From Lucifuga dentata (Eukaryota; Chordata; Actinopteri; Ophidiiformes; Bythitidae): a stretch of 64,000 nucleotides of DNA. The notes under the pieces are model-generated. The model searched no databases. It was not told the origin of the DNA and worked only from the letters and a program-made list of their open reading frames with translations. Position 1 is the stretch's first letter; each line of letters starts with the position of its first letter. Position numbers and translations under genes: made by a program. Positions 24,185 through 40,800 of this stretch are shown one piece after another. The stretch is taken from positions 1-64,000 of the forward strand of contig VXCM01001348.1 in the NCBI GenBank assembly GCA_014773175.1. The letters are read 5' to 3'.

Positions 24185-25170
24185 AAAATGGTTTTGTCTA
24201 TAGTAATGTAATTTCTCTATTAAGTATTTTTGTTTATGTCATACTTATAATGCAGTTGACCTTTACAACATTTGTTGTTTACTTGAATATTGACAAACTG
24301 AATATTGATAACTGTTGAGGGGAAAGACCACGAAATTGGGATCTAAAATAAAAGAATAAAATCTTATTTATGAACACTAGTCGATGATATGTCCTCAGAC
24401 ACACACAAATATCTGCTGAATTACTGATGGTTCCTGTAGACCAGCCCAAACTTGTATGATTGTCTGAAATCACAGCTCTTGTTTGTGGTTTCCCACTGAC
24501 TCCTGAGTCCACGCAGCAAGGGGGGACGACAGCCGTTTTCTCCCCATAGGCCCACTTCCACCATCTCATTTCCTGCTGGACCTCACCACCAGACACCTCC
24601 CTGACTCTAATTACTATGGTGGAGTTGCAGCAGTCCTCCCCAGCAGCACCTTATCCCTACAATGAACCATACTGCTAATTGTTCCATTACATCAACAATA
24701 GCACATCTTAAGAAGAACAAAAGGGGGAAAAAAAGAGAGGTAGGGACTAACTTGACATGCTAATTTTCATTAACCCTGTTCTTTCTCTTCTTTCATCATC
24801 CGCCCTCCTCCCATTGTCTCGCCCATACGAGGCGGCAAAGCACTCAAATTATCCACAAGCATTCCAGCTATCACTAATTATCCAAAGAGTTCCTCATTAG
24901 GCTATTCCAAATCCAACCTTAGATCAACACTTACTCAGACCTTGGGGATTCTTGGTTCCCAGCAGCAGTTAAACAAACAATCAGTTCAAAGGATCAGGTA
25001 TTCTGCTTTAAGAGGAGAAAAAAGCCAAGGGTAAATAACTGCTCATTTAGAAAAAAAGTGACTCCAGCGGCTCCTCTGTATGGATGTCCCAGTGTATATT
25101 GCACTTCACTCAAATACATTCAATTTCTCTGATGAATTAGGTGGGTTAGATGGTAGGGCTAAGGTTAGGG

Positions 25171-25720
25171 TTAGGATCATACCGGTGATTGTGCATGTTT
25201 GAGCCCATATAGACTACACAAACCATATACATGTTACATTACTGTCAATCATTTCCCAAAATATATTACTTTAGTGTTAAATTCAGATTTGTTCCCCTAC
25301 CTTCCAGATTGCCATTGGTTTCAGTTGATTCCAGTACCTATTCAGATTAACTTGTAGAAACTCAACACATGCAGTGAACATGATGTCTGTTAGGGCTTTT
25401 TTTTGCCAAAGTAAGCTAACTTTATTTAACCAGTCCAACATGGAGCTGCATGGAAGATGATGTATTTCTCCTCCAGGAAAAATAGTCCCAGGAGAAGATG
25501 GCTTTTACCGAGAAATTTAAATGACCATGCCTTCTACAATCATGCATAAGGGTTAACAGGCAAAATAAGGTGGGTGCATCATCTGAACATTTGATTTTGA
25601 AAGATTTGAAAAAAAAACAATAACAAAAAAACTAAAAGGTTTTACGTTTTGGAAATTAGTTTAGAAATCAGTAGCATAACACGTTGGGCTCAAACATGCA
25701 TGATTGCCAGTATGGTCCTT
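25171..25720 (+). mobile_element. TTAA-MITE copy 2 (divergent)
   Basis: The end TTAGGATCATACC, GCATGTTTGAGCCCATATAG, CAATCATTTCCCAAA and TACCTTCCAGATTGCCATTG align in order with copy 1. The right end reads GGGCTCAAACATGCATGATT then CAGTATGGTCCTT. The TTAA motifs are decayed. This is the most diverged copy on the left flank. Confidence 0.75.
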
Positions 25721-28081
25721 CATGTTTTAAAAAGGTCTAAGTACAAGGATACTAGCTAATTCCAGACTAAAGATGGAGTCTTGTCTGTGTATTTTTTGGT
25801 AATATGACAAACAGCTGAGGGTGCTGGCTAATTTATCTGTGCCAGGTCCTTTAGATAGAGTGCAAATCCTAACTGAAATTAGATCAGGCTTGTGTTAGGC
25901 CTACCGGGCTTCAAAGTTCTTGCTAGGCCAAAGAGACCATCCAGAAAGAGGGTACTTAAGAGCATGTAACATTATGTATTGTTTCCCATACAGTACATTC
26001 ATCAAATGTTGCTGCTATTCCAGCCAATCACAATCCTAATGTGCAGTAATTTCAATTGTCTCTCAGCCCCCCTCTATCCCCCCAACCACAATTCCTCAAT
26101 GTCAGTGTTGTGCTCTGCGAAACACCACCAGAATCCGAGTCTGTCACTTAAAATATAATGCCGTCAGATCTGTTACTCTAACCTTGAAGCAATTAGCTGT
26201 TGCTGAGCTGTAATGAATCCTGACATTGCTCCGCTGTGATGAAACCCCTAATTGCTCTGTAAAAATTGAAGCTTTTGACATCACTGCTGACAGACTTTTT
26301 TTCTCTCTCTTTCCTCGTGCGGTCGCGTGCGACGGCGCCTGGTTGAAACTTGAAAGGTAGTGGAGCTTCTCTGCCATCAGCTGTCCTGTCACTTGACAAA
26401 AAGAGAAAGGGGGGGAGGAGGGGACAGGCTGGATTTGCTGAAATGATGAGGCCCATTTATGCTATGATATGTCGCAGCCGCAGCATCATTCAGCAGGACT
26501 GTTGCAGATGTCCGTGCTCGTCTGGGTTTAGCCGTGATCTGGATGTTTAGATGATGAGGAGATGGCTTCCGCATGTCAACAAGTCTGATCAGTGGTTGCT
26601 TACATTGAACAAGCAAAGTATTGGCATCATTTTGTTAGAGGCTCTACTGGAAAGCTATACAGCAGGTGTTATTTTATTCAGATTTATTTCTGTCATTATT
26701 TTGTCATTTTCCAGGTCTGAGAGAACTTTAACTGTCTCTGATATCCTTTTTTATGTAACTTCCCCTTTGAGCAATATGAAGTTCTGACCTTTTATACATA
26801 CTGTACCAATTGTTAATGGATTTCCTGACACTTAATTAAAGCTATAAAATAAAAAAAATAATAATAATAATTTATACATAAGCATAAGCAAGAGGTAATA
26901 TCTGCTTGGGAGCTGAATTATGGAGTTTGATGAGCTTTACAAAGTTTAGTCTTGATAAGTTGGAGGCCACTGTAACATTTAAATGTTTAACATGTAGACA
27001 AATGTTTATGACCAATGTGAGAAAATTGTAATATTACATCATGCCTGAAAATGCCTTAATTAAAAAATATATATAATAATTTGATAAATCGATGTGCCCA
27101 CATTATTTTGATGGCACCATGTGCTATTTATAATATCCAATTGATGCAAAGGAGTAGAATACATGCATTATATCACATGTATTCTATCAAAGGATCAATT
27201 TGCAGTCAGAGGCCTATGAGCACACATAGTAATTTTTCTATCAAGATGAGCTGATAGGTAAAGAATCTGAGAAACTATGGAGGCTGATCATAGGTTCTTG
27301 TGTGCTTTATGTGTAGTGGATTACAAACCCACAGCTCCACTATAGCTTAGACACAAAGTAGGCTTTCACATGGGTTTGAGGCATATCTCCATAAAAGTTT
27401 ATAATATGATCTGACGTCTATATGCTGCTGGTCGAACCATTACTGTGCAGTTTTAAATTTTCCTGCAGGCTTTTAATGAAAAGGGTGGTGCAAAAAAGCA
27501 TCAACGCTACAGTTAGGCAGGGTTCAGCAGCAGCTGTTGATAATTCTAGATGTATAGAGGAAGTTAGCGCTACATTTTTGGAGGGGGGGAGGGTTAAATT
27601 TGTGTTTAGTGGGTGATGTAGGAGATGTGATAATGAGAAGCCAAGGAGAGCAAGTGTTACCTCATTATTGTAATGAAAAAGATCTTCCACCATTACATCA
27701 GTGGGGGGAGAAAAAAAGTGGCAATTAAAGTGCCCAACAAGGTTCCTTGAGGCAAGAAGAAGAAGAAGAAAACGACTGTGCGCAGCCCATCTGTTCTGGA
27801 TAATATGCGCTATGTAAAAGAAAAGGACTAATCCGCTTTATAAAAGTCTGCTAACCCTTTTCCACCGGTGACTGTGTTTTCTGAAGTCCTGCTCATCTTC
27901 ACCAAACCTCAGCAGGCGGAACGCTCATGGTGACAAATTAGCCGGTTAGAGATAATTACGATCAAGATATGATTATGATGATTAGGATCAATAACATATT
28001 TCCTATAAGGTCAAGTTTTTGTAAAATTTTTAGTTCATTTTTTTCTCTTGAATGTCACACTTGACGTCTCTGACTATACCC

Positions 28082-28126
<45 letters not shown>

Positions 28127-30359
28127 TCACTGTGGCCCAGTTTGAGCTGAAATATTTTATCCTCTTTGTTTGAGTTCTCGCTTAATTTTAAGAATTTATT
28201 TCAAAAATCTGAAAAAAAAAAAAAATTAGCAGGTAGCATGAGAGGCATAGCAGCCTANCCTCCCACCCGCAGAGTACAATAAATAAATAATGCTGCAGAA
28301 GTCATGCATATGAACAACATGCGTCGGCACTATACTGCAATAATGGGCAGAAGCTGGAGGGTCAATATGGTAGGCTAATATTTTTCAACATTTGCGATAT
28401 AGGCCATAGCTATTTTCGCAATAATTTTCCATTGCATACAAGGCCAAGCAGGGAGTAATTTATCCTGCAAGAGTCTGTAATGCACACATTTTTTTTTTTT
28501 TTTTTTTTTTAGCCTTTCATGGTTTTTAGACTATTATCCATAAACCCGAGATTTAAAGAGAATGGATGCTGCATTTAGTATAATTACTCTGTGTGAAGCG
28601 CTCCATAATTGTTCTTTGCATTTAGACCAATAATAATTCTGGCTCTGTCTGACCAACTTGGTGATAGGAAAAAAGCGATTAATATAGGTGCTTTTTCTTT
28701 TAATGCAAAATGCAACATCAAGAAAGTGAATCCATCGCGGAAAAAAAAGCGTTGTTTCCTCCCTAATTTAAACCAAACAATGAACAATGGACATGTGGGA
28801 TAAATTAACACGTGTTAAGATAACTAAGCCAGTGTTTGGAGATCAGCTGCTTCCACTGGCAAAGTGATGCTGATGTCTTAAGTTTGGTGGAGCTTCTGAT
28901 CGTGCGCGCGCTCGTACGTGCACGCGTCTGCTTGTCAAAGTTAGTCTCACCCTCAAATGCTTCCAAACCTCCAAAACTTGCATTAGAACACAGCATTTGC
29001 TTAACCTGAATCAAAATGCAAATATTCACAAAATATGTATTTTTTTTTTTTTTTTTTTTTATACATAAGGCAACGTAAAATATTGGGGGGGAGAGGAGCG
29101 GGGAGTTGAGGAACACTGAATGCGTTTGTTACTTTTTATGGACCAGCAAAGGTCAATTTGCCTCACAGCTGAGTAATAAGAAAATGTTCATATAGAAAAA
29201 CTCAAACTAAGGACCCCAGGCTCTGCTCATCCTTTCGAGGTTCACACGAGCCGAAATAAAATTGATATGATTTAATTTTAACTTCCTCATCGCTGTGTTT
29301 GCTTTAGTTTTGCTTCTGCACCAGCATTTAGACTGAGTACGCGCACACGCACAGCCAGAAACACTGCTGACCCGGAAAGTTCAGCAAGGAAAAAAAATAT
29401 ATATATTACCTATAGCGAATTTCGCATCACGCAAAAAAGGAGAAAATATACAAATGTTCAATAGAAAGATATTTCAAAAATACAAATAATGCTATATATA
29501 TATATATATAGTCACTTTAAAATTAAACTTAGAAAAACAAATTGATCCACTTTCTCAAACATTATAGAGATTTTTTTTACGCAAATTACTTCCTATTAGA
29601 GGTCCACGCAAACAGAAATGAACCAAAGTTAATTTATTTAAGCGTCCTTAAAAGCTTGCACTAACTGCTGTGGGTTCTGGGGAACGGGCAGATCCACAGC
29701 AGTTTTTTTTTTTTTTTTTTTTTTTTCCTCTTATGCTCACGCTGAGAAATGCAGGCTTATTGTCTGTTCTGCTCCCAGGGAACAGCTGCTAAGCCAAGGC
29801 CACATTCCCAAAACCCGACCCATCAAACCATTCAAGCCCAGCACCAATCAGCTGCTGGCATCCATATGTATATGCACAAAGTGGTGGTAAATATTAAAAA
29901 AAAAAAAAAAAAAAAAAAAAGGCATGTAAATATATAACTTCCAGTTGGTCATCAGTGACCATTTCCAACTAACTTTAAAAAATCGTTCCCTTTAAAGACC
30001 ATATGCTGCTTTAACTAATTATTTACGTTGATCTAAATCTGTCTTTAAGAATATGTCAGCTTAAACCGGTTAAAGTGAGCTTGGATGCTACATTATAATA
30101 CAAATACGAGTATGTAAAATAAAAATATACAGTACGTAATAACGTCTTTAGTTAATTTAGAGAATAAAAATTCAGCAGTAAATTGTATTGAGACAAACGT
30201 CATAATCCAGAGCTCAGTAAACAATCCATAATATCAAATGTAATTCCTGTAATTGAAACTTTTTTTTTTTTTTTTTTTTTCCTGTTTGGGTTATTTGGTT
30301 ATAAATGAAATTGAGTTCAGGCGTCAATAGAAGCGTCTGCAAAGCAATTAGTAACATTA
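25721..30359. other. intergenic downstream of barhl2, no gene recognised
   Basis: Holds (AAT)n at about 28086-28127, N at 28258, poly-T runs near 28492, 29041 and 29703, poly-A near 29900, and (AT)n near 29492-29511. The stretch 26020-26560 is complex and unique, with two overlapping minus-strand frames (26144-26456) lacking known motifs; it is a plausible regulatory element. No RNA gene is evident. Confidence 0.5.
28086..28127. repeat. (AAT)n microsatellite
   Basis: A pure AAT tandem of about 42 bp. Confidence 0.95.
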
Positions 30360-30596
30360 CTTCTTTATTCATTCCGTTCCTCTCCATCTAATAAACTTTA
30401 TAAGTTTATTTGCTAATGTAAGTGTATTTGTACAAAAGACAAACAAACAAACAATCAGACATGAACAGTCCCTTGCGGTCTGTGTCGCCCTTGGACAGAA
30501 AGTCTTTATGTGGGGACCGACTTCAGGCTATTTGGGCCTAATATTAAATACCTCCTTTACTTTTTTGTAAAATGTCTTTAAATGTCTGTTTTTGGG

Positions 30597-30630
<34 letters not shown>

Positions 30631-30643
30631 NTATTTCGCGTTT
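30360..30643 (-). terminator. barhl2: barhl2 3' UTR with candidate poly(A) signals
   Basis: On the minus strand, AATAAA hexamers occur at 30410-30405 and 30369-30364, about 235 and 280 nt after the TAA. Either could direct cleavage. A poly-A/N tract at 30598-30631 and a poly-T run near 30260-30280 complicate the region. More distal signals may exist. Confidence 0.4.
30598..30631. repeat. poly-A tract ending in N
   Basis: More than 30 A followed by N at 30631, just downstream of the barhl2 stop; an assembly join inside the 3' UTR. Confidence 0.9.
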
Positions 30644-33581
<2,938 letters not shown>

Positions 33582-34150
33582 GTTAAGAGAGGAGTGATGA
33601 AGTCTTCATAACAACGCCGAGACGCGTCCTCCGTTGCAGTAATAATATGAAAGAAACAAAATTAATTTCAAGTTATTAAAAAAAATAGTTGACAAATAAA
33701 CCCAGAGGAGAAAAGGAAAAATCCACGCCTCTGCGGCTCAGATTGACTAGAAGGTCCAAAACTGTTACATTCAGTGGAAATGCGGGAAAGCAGCGAGTGT
33801 GTTTCTGCGTATAGTCCACGTCCTTTTTTGTGTTTGGATATTGAACTTTGTGTTAAAAGTTGAGGCGTGTACAGAGATATACACAGGGCTGTCTCCTCGA
33901 CATCAGGCTCCCCCTTTTTGCTGCTAATCGCTCCAGTGTTGCTCTACAATGACTTCCTATACTGACGTCACGGCCCACGGCGAGGGGGAATTAATATTTT
34001 CTCCTTCATAATAAACACTCGACGCCTTTTCTCTCTCCCCCCTTCCTCCTCTGCTATTGGCTCACAGCATGAGCGGCTCCGGCACCTCACCAATCAGGGA
34101 ATTGTTTCTTTATCTAGACAAACTAAAAGCCAACCATTGATTTCAACTGA
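33582..34150 (-). promoter_or_regulatory. barhl2: barhl2 5' UTR and promoter region
   Basis: The region directly upstream of the ATG contains a perfect CRE-type palindrome TGACGTCA at 33963-33970, a CCAAT box read on the minus strand at 34056-34060 (ATTGG on plus) and another CCAAT on plus at 34090-34094. A TATA-like TGTATATC (minus sense) lies near 33873-33883, which would place transcription start about 260 nt before the ATG. The start site itself cannot be fixed from sequence alone. Location and motif clustering support a promoter; activity is inference. Confidence 0.6.
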
Positions 34151-37100
34151 ATTCCGAGTAGCTCTTTAAAAAAGGATGAAAAATGACACGCGTGTGCTTT
34201 AAGGCCACGCATTGACATATTCCTCCGCTGGAAATATTTTTTAAATGAAATAGCCGCTGCTGTATTAAAAAGTAGGAACAACTACAAGAAAGCTACAAAA
34301 AAATAGCCTACAAGACTTTCAAATCTTAATGATTTGATAACTAATCTCTTAATTAACGGCAAAACTCCTGGCAGGTGAGGCAAAACACGCTGAATTATAA
34401 ATTAATTTCTCTCCAGTTACAGAATCCGCCTGTATATCTTGTTAAATTTTTTTAAAGCCTATAAACTGTGAATAGTTAAGGGGAGATTGCATCAGGCTCA
34501 TGTGTTGCCGTATTTTGACTTTGTCATATTTCACCTAATCTTTGAATCGCAATCTCAATTTGTAAAAAAAAATAATAATAATGAAAAATAAAATAAACTA
34601 ATATTAATAATAATAGAAATGGATTCTAAAAAACAGCCCATTATCTCTTCCTGATAACCCGTTGCGGTGACATGGATGGTAACTATCTTTACAAGTGAAC
34701 TGAATCTGTGAGGTTTATTCTGAGACCCGCAAGATCGACATATTTGGGAGTGGGAGGAGTGGTGATTGTCATGACAGCGCATCTTGTTAATAATCATGTC
34801 ATCCTAATTAGTAAAGTAATTATGAGGTGCTAATGAGCGTTCAAAGGTATTAGATTTTCAGCACTTTTTTTTTTTAACCCCCCGACGTGGATTTGAGGGA
34901 AATGTGGGGCGCGTTCAGCTGACAAAGTGTCTCGGAGATTACAGTCCACGCAAGGCTGTCTGCCACGCTTTTCAGTGGGAATGCCACTTCTCTACATACA
35001 GTAGCTCGACGTATATTTGTGCTCTATATGTATTTTATTATTTTTGGCGGACGTGTGATTTCTTTCAGATGGAGATGCTTTCACAGCCTACGCACTTTAC
35101 CGGAATCTGTGGAGGTCGAAGCACCGTGCGCGTTATTTCTCTGTGCAGGTTATGAAGATGATTTTGTTGGTGATGAAGATTTCCACGCTGCACAGAAATC
35201 CGGATCTATAGGTTTGTTCTTAATTGTTTTTATTTCTAAACCGCAGTTATCAAAAACATTTTATACGTATTTCTTTATTTGGATTTTAATGTCGCTCTGA
35301 CTTCTTTGCATGAGACTAACGAAGTTTATTAGCAATATTGCAAATCTAATAAATAAATTTTAAGGTTTTTTTCCTCTTTAATTTTTTTTTTTTTTTTTTT
35401 TTTTTAGACTGGTTTGGACCTGAGCAGCAAATATTACTGATCAAGCTCAGATTCAATTAATTAGTCAAACGGTTTGAGCGGGCCACGATTTGCAAAAAGA
35501 TTCTCATTATCACATTTAATTATTCAGTTTTAATATTTAGATTATTCTGCTCTATTTGGCTGTTTACGCGCTTCTTGCTGTGCGTTTGCTCCTAGTCAAT
35601 TAATTCTCAAATCATTTTTAATCTAAATTTTTTAACAACTAAAACTACATTTAAAATTGGAATATTCTGTTTATATCAGGGTTTATACTAAATAAATCAA
35701 ATTAGCTTTTGTTAGGTAATTATGCTTGGACGTCGCAGTAAACTGCAGAAACAGAAAACATTAAAGGTTTATTTGCTTTAAAAAGTGCAGATGACTTTTC
35801 TCGGCATATTCTGAGATGCAGGCAAAGTTTGACCACCAGGCGGCGACAAAGCGAGGAGAGAGAAGGAAGGAAAGTATAAATCCAGGCCCTCAGAAAAGAC
35901 TTTTAATAACCAGAATTAACTCATATTCTATATTGTAGAACTCTCTGCTAAAATACTGATTTAAAATAGGAATATTTGTAACAAATCCAGCCAACAACGG
36001 TCTAAAACAGATATGATGCTTTCATATGTATGATTATGACACATAAAAGCATTTAAAGCCGATTAGAACATCCAGTCCGCATCAGCTGCTTCCTACAAAT
36101 CGCCAGAAATCAAAGTGATGCTTAAATATGTCAGTCAGTCCGCTGCCGTTCATCAACCCAAACAAGGAACAATCAATGGCTTTATTAACTTGCGGGCGCT
36201 GCAGGAGCACATTGAATGCTACCAGTCAGTGTATGGGTCTTACTGGCCGCAGCTGATGGTCGATGATGGGACGGTGTGATCGTGGCTGGCCACCATATTG
36301 ATTCTCTGGCGGCTTTGCGTGGAAGCTGTCACTTCACCGCTGGCGACCTTTAGGCTGCACAGTTGCAGCGTTTAGAAAAAGACAATCCGCGTTTAGACTG
36401 TCAGTCACCGCAGACCAGATCCGCGTCCTGTACATCTAGGGGTCTGCATGATCCTGCTGGTCCTACTACAGGTTTTAGTCCAGCACATGCAGGACTGATG
36501 GAGAGTAAAAATGAATTGTGATACTATTTCAGATCTTGTCATATTTGGGAGGTAAATTTAATTACAGCTGTAATTTGAATTACTGTGAACACAGACAGGA
36601 AGTCGCTTTTTATTAACCTGCATTTCAACGACTTCATGAAAATCAGGATTCATTTAGATGTGATTGAAAGAGTCATTTGAATAAAGATATGCAAGTAAAA
36701 ATTATTATTTTTTTTTTTTTGGCATGATTTTCCTAAAGTACCCACCCTTTAAAATATTAATAGAATTTTAACTTTCATATTTTTTTCCATTAAATATTAA
36801 TGAAATAATTTCATTTTATGATGTTTTAAAATTTCCAAGGTCATGCATCTGTCCGGCTTTTGCAGAATAAGAGAAACAGCAAAACTGACTTATACTCTAA
36901 TTTATAAAGTTGAAACTTACCTCTTTAGTAGAAGAAACCCAGAATTCATTTAAAATCAGGTTGGTCATCTGTTATTGAAGACAAGAACCAACAATCTTTT
37001 AACTTTCTTAAATATGATCTGATAATATATGATCTGTAGCAGATACATTTGAATAATCAATTAAATTAAATAACTGAAGGAATATTTATCATAGACATAC

Positions 37101-37223
37101 AGATATATTAAGCATATAGATTTTGCATAGAATCAAGTAAAACTGAGCATAAGTTCAATTGAAGGAAATAGGTTGATTAAACTTCTAATAAAGGGAAACA
37201 TGTAAACAACGTATTTCCATTAT

Positions 37224-37268
<45 letters not shown>

Positions 37269-40200
37269 AACATATTACAAATGTGCTAATTTTGGCATGA
37301 CAGGTATGGCACTTATACAATGTCTGACTTAGCAGGAATTATATTGCAATGATGCTGGAAAAGGGCAAGACATGTGATGTTATGCATCATTTCTAATGCC
37401 TAATTCTCCCTCAGAAGGATGGGCTTAACCATCTTGCATGACCCAGATGTTCTTCATCCATCAAAAGGTAAATGTGTGCTGTTGTGGGATAATTTTGTTA
37501 TTGATGTTTAATGTGTTCATGTCTTAAAATACAGTACGAGCGCCTGGTCTGAGCTGTCAAACCTCCATCAAGCCACTTCAGCACACAATAGTCCTCAAAA
37601 CCCTGAAAATCCTGGGACCATATTCCTCCAAACCGTTCTGACTCTGTGGAAATGATGATTTACTTCCAGCAAGACAAGAAGAACAAAAAAAAGTGAATTC
37701 TGGGTACATGGAGGTCTTGTGTGTTTTGAAGTATCTGACTATTGCAAATCTCACACACAATCATTCTTGTGTGTGTATGTGTGTGTGTGTGTGTGTGTGT
37801 GAGTGTGTGTGGCATTCTCACAAGGTCACAGTAAGCCAAGGGAAAATGTATTTTTCCAGTAGAACTGAAAAAAAAACAAATATAAAAGGCGAGATAACAG
37901 AGACAGGTAATTTTTTAGTTATGGTAAATGACACAGAAGTTTAGGCTGAAAATACCTCATCAGTACCGAATATGTTATATTTCCAAAAGGTCCAAAGAAT
38001 CAAACCAATATGGCGGCTGTTTGTCTGGACACTGTGGCGTGTTCGCAATCTCTCTTCACGTGTAGTAACATTCAGTCAAATCATCAAATTTGGGTAAATC
38101 TCTGAGACAGAATCAATATATTTTCCTCCCAAATTCTAAAATACTAAAGTCATTTTCCTCCTCTGAAGAGTTCAGTCAGTGAATTCAGCTGAACTTATTA
38201 TGCACAGCATCACTTCCACAGGTGTGAGACTCATCACAACCTGCTTTTATCAAAGTTCTTGTGATGATGGATTAATTGTCCTCCCTGCTGCATTTATTTA
38301 TGCAGCAACCGCATGTGATAAATTTGGGAATTATTGGTTTCCACAGCAAAGAAAATAACTTTTAACAACTTGAAATTTATTTGCAGACCACCAGCAGCGA
38401 TGTTGGTGCAGCGAAGGCGACAGCTTTCTTAGCTCTTCACACCTTAGATCAGGTTGAATGAACCCGTTGACGAGGTTATAGATTTGATGTGTGATTCCAG
38501 GTGGAAATCCAGAAAATCGTGCATCAGCTAACAAGCAATTGAATTTAAGTTGAAGTTTTATAAGTAGCTTTTTAACTTGGGTATATAAATACAATTTTGA
38601 ATATGCTGATCTCAACCAAAATAAATGACTCACTATTTATCAGAGGCAAATAATAAAACCAAACTATATTTTTTATTTTCATTACAGGTGAAAGCATTAA
38701 AATGCTGGAGACGTTTTTTACAATTTAGAATAATTTTACAAAAAAAAAAAAAAAAATGTTTTTGTATTTCACACCGTGAATCAAGGGCATATTGATTGTA
38801 CACAAATATAGATGAATTATTAATAATTATACAAGCCTGTGATGAGAGAGGGTGTGTTCAGCTGTGTAATCAATATGATGAAGGTTGTAATTTTTCAGCA
38901 GCTGGAGAACATCCACACCAATTATGATTTTTAACAAATATATATATAAGTGATCTGATCACATGTGAAGAACAACTTATATTATTTTCAGTATGAACAC
39001 AAAAGCTAAGATGATGTGAGTCAGATTTCAGTACAAAATCACATCTTCAGGATGATGAGCGTGAGTGCTTGCTGTATTTTTATTTTATTTTTACTCATTA
39101 TAAAACTTCTCTTTACATATTGAAGCAGCAAATAATGTTTATGATTGCAGCATGAGAGCGGCATCACATTTACTTCTCCAGATGAATAGGTTGTGTATTA
39201 TTTCAACCTGTAAGCATCATTTTTGTATGAGTTTATGCAGTAATGAAATGTGACATTCAAGTTCAATTTGAAGTGCAGGCTAGCATTCATATAGCACACA
39301 ATCTATAATACTGTATAATAAAACAGCAGGGAGGCACAACTGTACACTTGGGTAAAATCGCATCCAGGTTTAGTATGCATCCAATATGCTACGAGAATAA
39401 AATATTGTAAAAACACGTGTTATGTCTGAGTGTGTTTTGTCAACGTTGAAGAAACGTCTCAAACAAAGATGACACGCTGTTTGCCTTGATAAATACTTCA
39501 GGAGGGAAATATGGCTGCCATCTTAATGCAGATGGGCTCCATTCTTTGCCTCCTTGAGTTTCTCTCCATCCTGAACTACATGATCACAAATGCTCGGGGA
39601 GTGGAGAACACATTGATTTGAGTGTGTTCCAAACGCAGGCTGGCCCTGACAAGGTTGTTATAACAGTTGGAGGGGTCTGTACAATCTCTTAATTACCAAA
39701 TCTGTCAGTCAAAGAGGGTCGCTGCTGGCTCCGTCCATGGCTGCAAGCGACATTCCACTACCAGGCTCCCTGAGTGATTGATCCATGCTGAAGGCATCGC
39801 GAAAATAATTACAACTCGTCTCCTGATGTGTGATTCTGGACCACATTCACGCTTCACAAAAGGTAATCGGAGGGATCAGAAGGGGTCAGTGCCATTTCCT
39901 ATTACCTGAAGTCCAAGCATAAGGGTAAAACAATGCAAACAGAGTGAGGAGGAGAATACAGGGACGGGGTGGACGTTACCAATAGTAGAGGAAGCTTGCG
40001 AGCTCTTTGTCAAACTGCAGCGATTTTTCTTTCTTTTTTTTCAGAGCTACTATTGATAGCGTCCACTGTGGAGGAATGAAAATGCAAAACAATCACAGGG
40101 TCATTAGCACGATTGGCATCGCAATTGTCAAGCTGTTGGAGGCTAAATGAGACACGTCTGCTTTCAGGGCAAAACTAAGACTAACCTGTAATCTCATATG

Positions 40201-40800
40201 AGCAGTGAGGGTTGGTGTTTCCACTGTTTCCTCTTTGTTCTGGGTAGAAAACATGAATGTTACAGTCTTGAAGAATCTCCCTCACTCCCCTGGAAAATTA
40301 AACAGGCTTGAAAAAGATCCTGGCATCAAATAAATTAGAATCGCAGTGCAACCTGCAATTTCTCTCATTCTCAGTGAGTGTGTAAGTGTAAAAAATGACT
40401 GGCATTAATATATAACACATTTCTGCTTATTATCTGCACAGACTCAACCTCCAACTATGAAAGCTAAACCTTTCATTTTCAAAACTTGTGTGGAGATAAT
40501 GCTACGTTATCTTATTTGGTTTAGCATCAGTTTCCTGGTGGCATTTTTTCCCTGTAGATATTGAGAACACGTGATGACAACGGTTCCTTGTCAACTGGCA
40601 GGTAACGACGCCTAAATCACAGGTGGAAACTGCCATCCTGTTTCAGAGGCGCTGTGTGGAAACATTTATATTCATGGTGAAAGCATTAACCATCATTAAC
40701 GGGCTCACTAGTCTTGACACAGAACTCCAGCATAAGGAGAAGTGGTGAGGCACGTGTTGGTGCCACACATTACCCATCCTTCAGTTCCTGACAGCACGCT
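34151..40800. other. upstream flank of barhl2, no gene; possible enhancers
   Basis: No coding exon is recognised. Tandem repeats are (CA)n at about 37230-37264 and (TG)n at about 37780-37810; homopolymers lie near 35383, 36709 and 38740. The segment 36120-36430, about 2.6 kb upstream of the ATG, is richer in GC and sequence-complex, and 40040-40180 is similar; both are candidates for cis-regulatory DNA by inference only. Confidence 0.45.

Larger units (their letters stand above)
18520..25170. other. intergenic, no gene recognised; gap and microsatellites
   Basis: Contains a 24-base N gap (18636-18659) between poly-A and poly-C, a (GGAT)n array (19498-19556), poly-A at 20685-20710, (CT)n near 22236-22253, N at 23137 in a G run, and (AT)n at 24161-24184. 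The segment 24740-24990 looks complex and unique, and could be a regulatory element. Open frames of 60-105 codons carry no known motif. Confidence 0.5.
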
